Part shown: positions 5,849 through 7,257 of the stretch, in pieces | How the letters are laid out: the number at the start of each line of letters is the position of its first letter | Numbering within the stretch: the stretch's first letter is position 1 | From: Nostoc sp. CHAB 5715 | GTDB taxonomy: Bacteria; Cyanobacteriota; Cyanobacteriia; Cyanobacteriales; Nostocaceae | Length of the DNA stretch: 7,257 nt | Direction: 5' to 3' | Assembly: GCF_020829685.1 (NCBI RefSeq) | Contig: NZ_JAIVFR010000314.1 | Location: 1-7,257, forward strand | Made by a program: the position numbers and the translations under genes | Notes under the pieces: generated by a model | Databases searched by the model: none | What the model was told of the DNA's origin: nothing | The model's input: the letters and a program-made list of their open reading frames with translations, nothing else

Positions 5849-5883
5849 TGACTAATGACTAATGACTAATAACTAATGACTAA
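5849..5883 (+). repeat. TGACTAA heptamer array overlapping a start codon
   Basis: Five 7-mers in tandem: TGACTAA three times, TAACTAA, then TGACTAA. The junctions create ATG codons at 5855, 5862, 5876 and 5883. The one at 5876 begins the SGNH hydrolase frame; an in-frame TAA at 5870-5872 rules out starting earlier. The array therefore forms both the leader and the first codons of that gene. It has the same sequence type and polarity relative to its gene as the degenerate array upstream of rnc. Confidence 0.9.
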
Positions 5884-6637
5884 TGCCATTATCATAGGAG
5901 CAAAATCACCAGAAGGTCTAGGATTAGTCAGCTTTTTAGCAGCCTATCCCAGTAATCAACTAGTTGTTGATGTGTCAAAAATTTCTAAGCTAGTCGGCAT
6001 GGCAAATTCCTCTTCTGGTTCTGCTGATGCACCTCCAAAGGACAATGTAAGTTCTTCACCTTTAGGAAAAATTGCACTGCAATATCAAATACTTGCCGCC
6101 CAAAATAAACAGTTTTCAGGTTGCTTATTTGGTGATTCTGTTTCGGCTGGACTTGGTAATACTCTTGGGAATGATACTTTTAATTTTGGGTTAAATGGCT
6201 TGAGTACAATCTCATTACTAGAACAACTGAAAAGTTTAATTCCTACTAAGGTGAAATGCGAAAAAGCTATTATTGCCATAGGTGGAAATGATGCTTGGTA
6301 TGGAATTAGTGATGAGTTGTTTAGCAAAAATCTGCAAGAGGCGATCGCACTTGTCCGCACAATGGGAAATAAAGAGATTTTTCTCATTCCGGCTTTTTAT
6401 TCAACAGTTGCACCCAGCTCAGATCCAACTGTATCAGCCCCAAATTCTAGAGTTGAACAAATTAATGCTTTGATTAATAAAGTTGCTGAAATAGAAAAAC
6501 TGCCAGTTGCAGCAGGAGTAGCACCATTGTATGAGAATAATGTTCTTAAAGAGAATTTGTCGAGCGATGGCGATCATCTGAACGCTGAGGGCCTCAAAAT
6601 CTATCGACAAGCATTATTACAAATCCTGGAAAAGTAA
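5876..6637 (+). CDS. SGNH/GDSL-family hydrolase
   Basis: 253 residues. All SGNH catalytic blocks are visible: block I CLFGDS88VSAGLG (nucleophile S88), block II NFG105LNG (oxyanion Gly), block III AIGGN138DAW (oxyanion Asn) and block V D231GDH234LNAEG (Asp and His of the triad). The family includes esterases, lipases and carbohydrate O-deacetylases; the substrate cannot be told here. Residues 1-80 lie before the catalytic domain. The start MTNAIIIGAKSPEG is mildly hydrophobic but not a clear signal peptide, followed by a Ser-rich stretch (45-62). The start codon sits in a TGACTAA array with no Shine-Dalgarno; GGGGAGAG (5834-5841) is too far upstream to serve. The N-terminus may have been altered by repeat growth. 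Divergent from dprA and convergent with the DUF218-type gene. A HIP1 site is at 6341-6348. Confidence 0.88.
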   Translation: MTNAIIIGAKSPEGLGLVSFLAAYPSNQLVVDVSKISKLVGMANSSSGSADAPPKDNVSSSPLGKIALQYQILAAQNKQFSGCLFGDSVSAGLGNTLGNDTFNFGLNGLSTISLLEQLKSLIPTKVKCEKAIIAIGGNDAWYGISDELFSKNLQEAIALVRTMGNKEIFLIPAFYSTVAPSSDPTVSAPNSRVEQINALINKVAEIEKLPVAAGVAPLYENNVLKENLSSDGDHLNAEGLKIYRQALLQILEK

Positions 6638-6694
6638 TATGATGTCTATCTAATTGTCCATACTAAAAGCACCCCACCCCACCAAAGTTACGTT

Positions 6695-6804
6695 TTATAT
6701 AGCGGTTCTGGGTTGAGTAGGTACTGAACCCCACCCCCAACCCCTTGTTCGCTTGCGAGGAGCTTGCTATGATGTAACTCATTTAATTAGGAAAAGCTAT
6801 ATAA
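6695..6804. repeat. Possible 110-bp inverted-repeat element in a convergent gap
   Basis: TTATATAGC (6695-6703) is inverted as GCTATATAA (6796-6804). The DNA between has C-rich runs (CCCCACCCCCAACCCC near 6729-6744) and a GC-rich patch GTTCGCTTGCGAGGAGC, unlike the surrounding AT-rich sequence. No protein is encoded. The 9-bp ends are short, so this is a tentative element; no target duplication is clear. Confidence 0.4.
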
Positions 6805-6806
6805 CA

Positions 6807-6840
6807 TAATTCGTAGTTTGTAACTCAAAATTACGAATTA
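6807..6840. terminator. AT-rich hairpin between convergent genes, possible weak terminator
   Basis: TAATTCGTAGTTT (6807-6819) pairs with AAATTACGAATTA (6828-6840) over 13 bp with one G-U, around an 8-base loop. It lies between the 3' ends of the SGNH hydrolase and DUF218-type genes. No clear U-tract follows, so a terminator role is a guess. It may simply be a product of the overlapping AATTACG repeats. Confidence 0.3.
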
Positions 6841-6849
6841 CGAATTACG
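6829..6849. repeat. AATTACG heptamer array (3 copies)
   Basis: Three perfect AATTACG units followed by AATTATT, ending a few bases from the stop codon of the minus-strand gene (6861). It is a further STRR type, and its first unit forms the right arm of the hairpin at 6807-6840. Confidence 0.85.
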
Positions 6850-6860
6850 AATTATTACTT

Positions 6861-7257
6861 TTAGGATTTCCAATTCAAAAACCGCGCATAAATATAAGCT
6901 ATGCCTTCATCAATAATTGTCCGTACACCTTGGCTATAATCCCACCATTTGTTTGGATCATAATCTTGTGTTTTGGCAGCGATCGCACCAACCTTGATGT
7001 TAGGGCTAAGTAGTTTTTTGAACAGCAACCAACTCCTACGGGTGTGAACGTCCAAAGAAAAAACATTAATTGATTGTAGCTTTAAATTGGAATTAGATAG
7101 CCAGCGATTAAATTCGGCAGCAGATGCATAACTACGATCCTTGATTACCAGAGGTGTTGGAACAGCTACCACCTTCTCTGATTCTAAACCGAGTTTCTTG
7201 AAGGTGGCGGCTGACACTTCTGCAAAGTTTTTGTATTCGGTAAGATAAATTCCTTTT
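6861..7257 (-). CDS. Probable YdcF/ElyC/SanA (DUF218) family protein, N-terminus beyond window
   Basis: The last 132 codons of a longer gene. The frame stays open upstream of the GTG at 7217 (KGIYLTEYKNFAEVSAATF...), so that GTG is not the start. The segments LTEYKNFAEVSAATFKKLGL, VPTPLVIKDRSYASAAEFNRWL, SINVFSLDVHTRRSWLLFKKLL and YDPNKWWDYSQGVRTIIDEGIAYIYARF resemble the second half of DUF218 proteins, where an H-x-R-R segment after a beta strand is typical (here VHTRRSWLLFKK). Members are mostly membrane-anchored envelope proteins implicated in peptidoglycan or polysaccharide metabolism; the N-terminal membrane segment would be outside the window. The identification rests on recall of the fold pattern without the N-terminal half. 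A HIP1 site is at 6979-6986. Confidence 0.6.
   Translation of the reverse strand, partial: KGIYLTEYKNFAEVSAATFKKLGLESEKVVAVPTPLVIKDRSYASAAEFNRWLSNSNLKLQSINVFSLDVHTRRSWLLFKKLLSPNIKVGAIAAKTQDYDPNKWWDYSQGVRTIIDEGIAYIYARFLNWKS

Noticed and set aside
5849..5883. CRISPR array or operator array
   Set aside because: The repeats are 7 bp with no spacers; this is a simple heptamer tandem repeat, as are those at 688-722, 4313-4340, 5803-5823 and 6829-6849.
7200..7217. GTG at 7217 as the start of the last minus-strand gene
   Set aside because: The reading frame and family-like sequence continue upstream (GIYLTEYKNFAEV) to the window edge, so the gene is cut by the window.

Overview
The window looks like chromosomal DNA of a filamentous, probably heterocyst-forming cyanobacterium (Nostoc/Anabaena/Calothrix type). 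Evidence: nine perfect HIP1 octamers (GCGATCGC) in 7.26 kb, where about 0.1 would be expected by chance; several arrays of short tandem heptamers (TGACTAA, GGGGAGT, AAGTCAA and AATTACG types); dispersed palindromes; and proteins that read as cyanobacterial. This is an inference from sequence style, with no database search behind it.

Layout, left to right. (1) Positions 1-681, minus strand: ribonuclease III (rnc), running off the left edge within its C-terminal dsRNA-binding domain. (2) Positions 682-1343: a 662-bp divergent intergenic region that is mostly repeats. A degenerate heptamer array abuts the rnc start codon, and two elements bounded by inverted repeats (894-1049 and 1088-1189) each carry a palindrome of one family. 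(3) 1344-2084, plus: the tRNA 2'-O-methyltransferase TrmJ. (4) 2259-3800, plus: a membrane-anchored class A beta-lactamase-fold serine hydrolase, with STIK, SDN and KTG motifs but no evident general-base Glu, and a tail of 13-residue repeats. (5) 3848-4599, plus: a gene for a PD-(D/E)XK nuclease-like protein, interrupted by a 103-bp MITE-like element flanked by a 4-bp CTAG duplication. Removing the element and one CTAG restores one 214-codon reading frame. (6) 4603-5742, minus: DprA, convergent with the broken nuclease gene and apparently carrying a 24-bp in-frame repeat inserted at a HIP1 site. (7) 5743-5875: a short divergent region with two heptamer arrays, the second of which supplies the start codon of the next gene. 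(8) 5876-6637, plus: an SGNH/GDSL hydrolase with a complete set of catalytic blocks. (9) 6638-6860: a repeat-filled convergent gap. (10) 6861-7257, minus: the C-terminal part of a probable YdcF/ElyC (DUF218) family protein, running off the right edge.

The genes do not form one pathway. They cover RNA processing and modification (rnc, trmJ), the cell envelope (serine hydrolase, probably the SGNH hydrolase and DUF218 protein), and DNA uptake and possibly restriction (dprA and the broken nuclease gene). The common thread is invasion by very small repeats: one has split a gene, another seems to have lengthened a protein in frame, and others form the translation-initiation regions of two unrelated genes. 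I see no tRNA, rRNA, CRISPR array or full-length insertion sequence.
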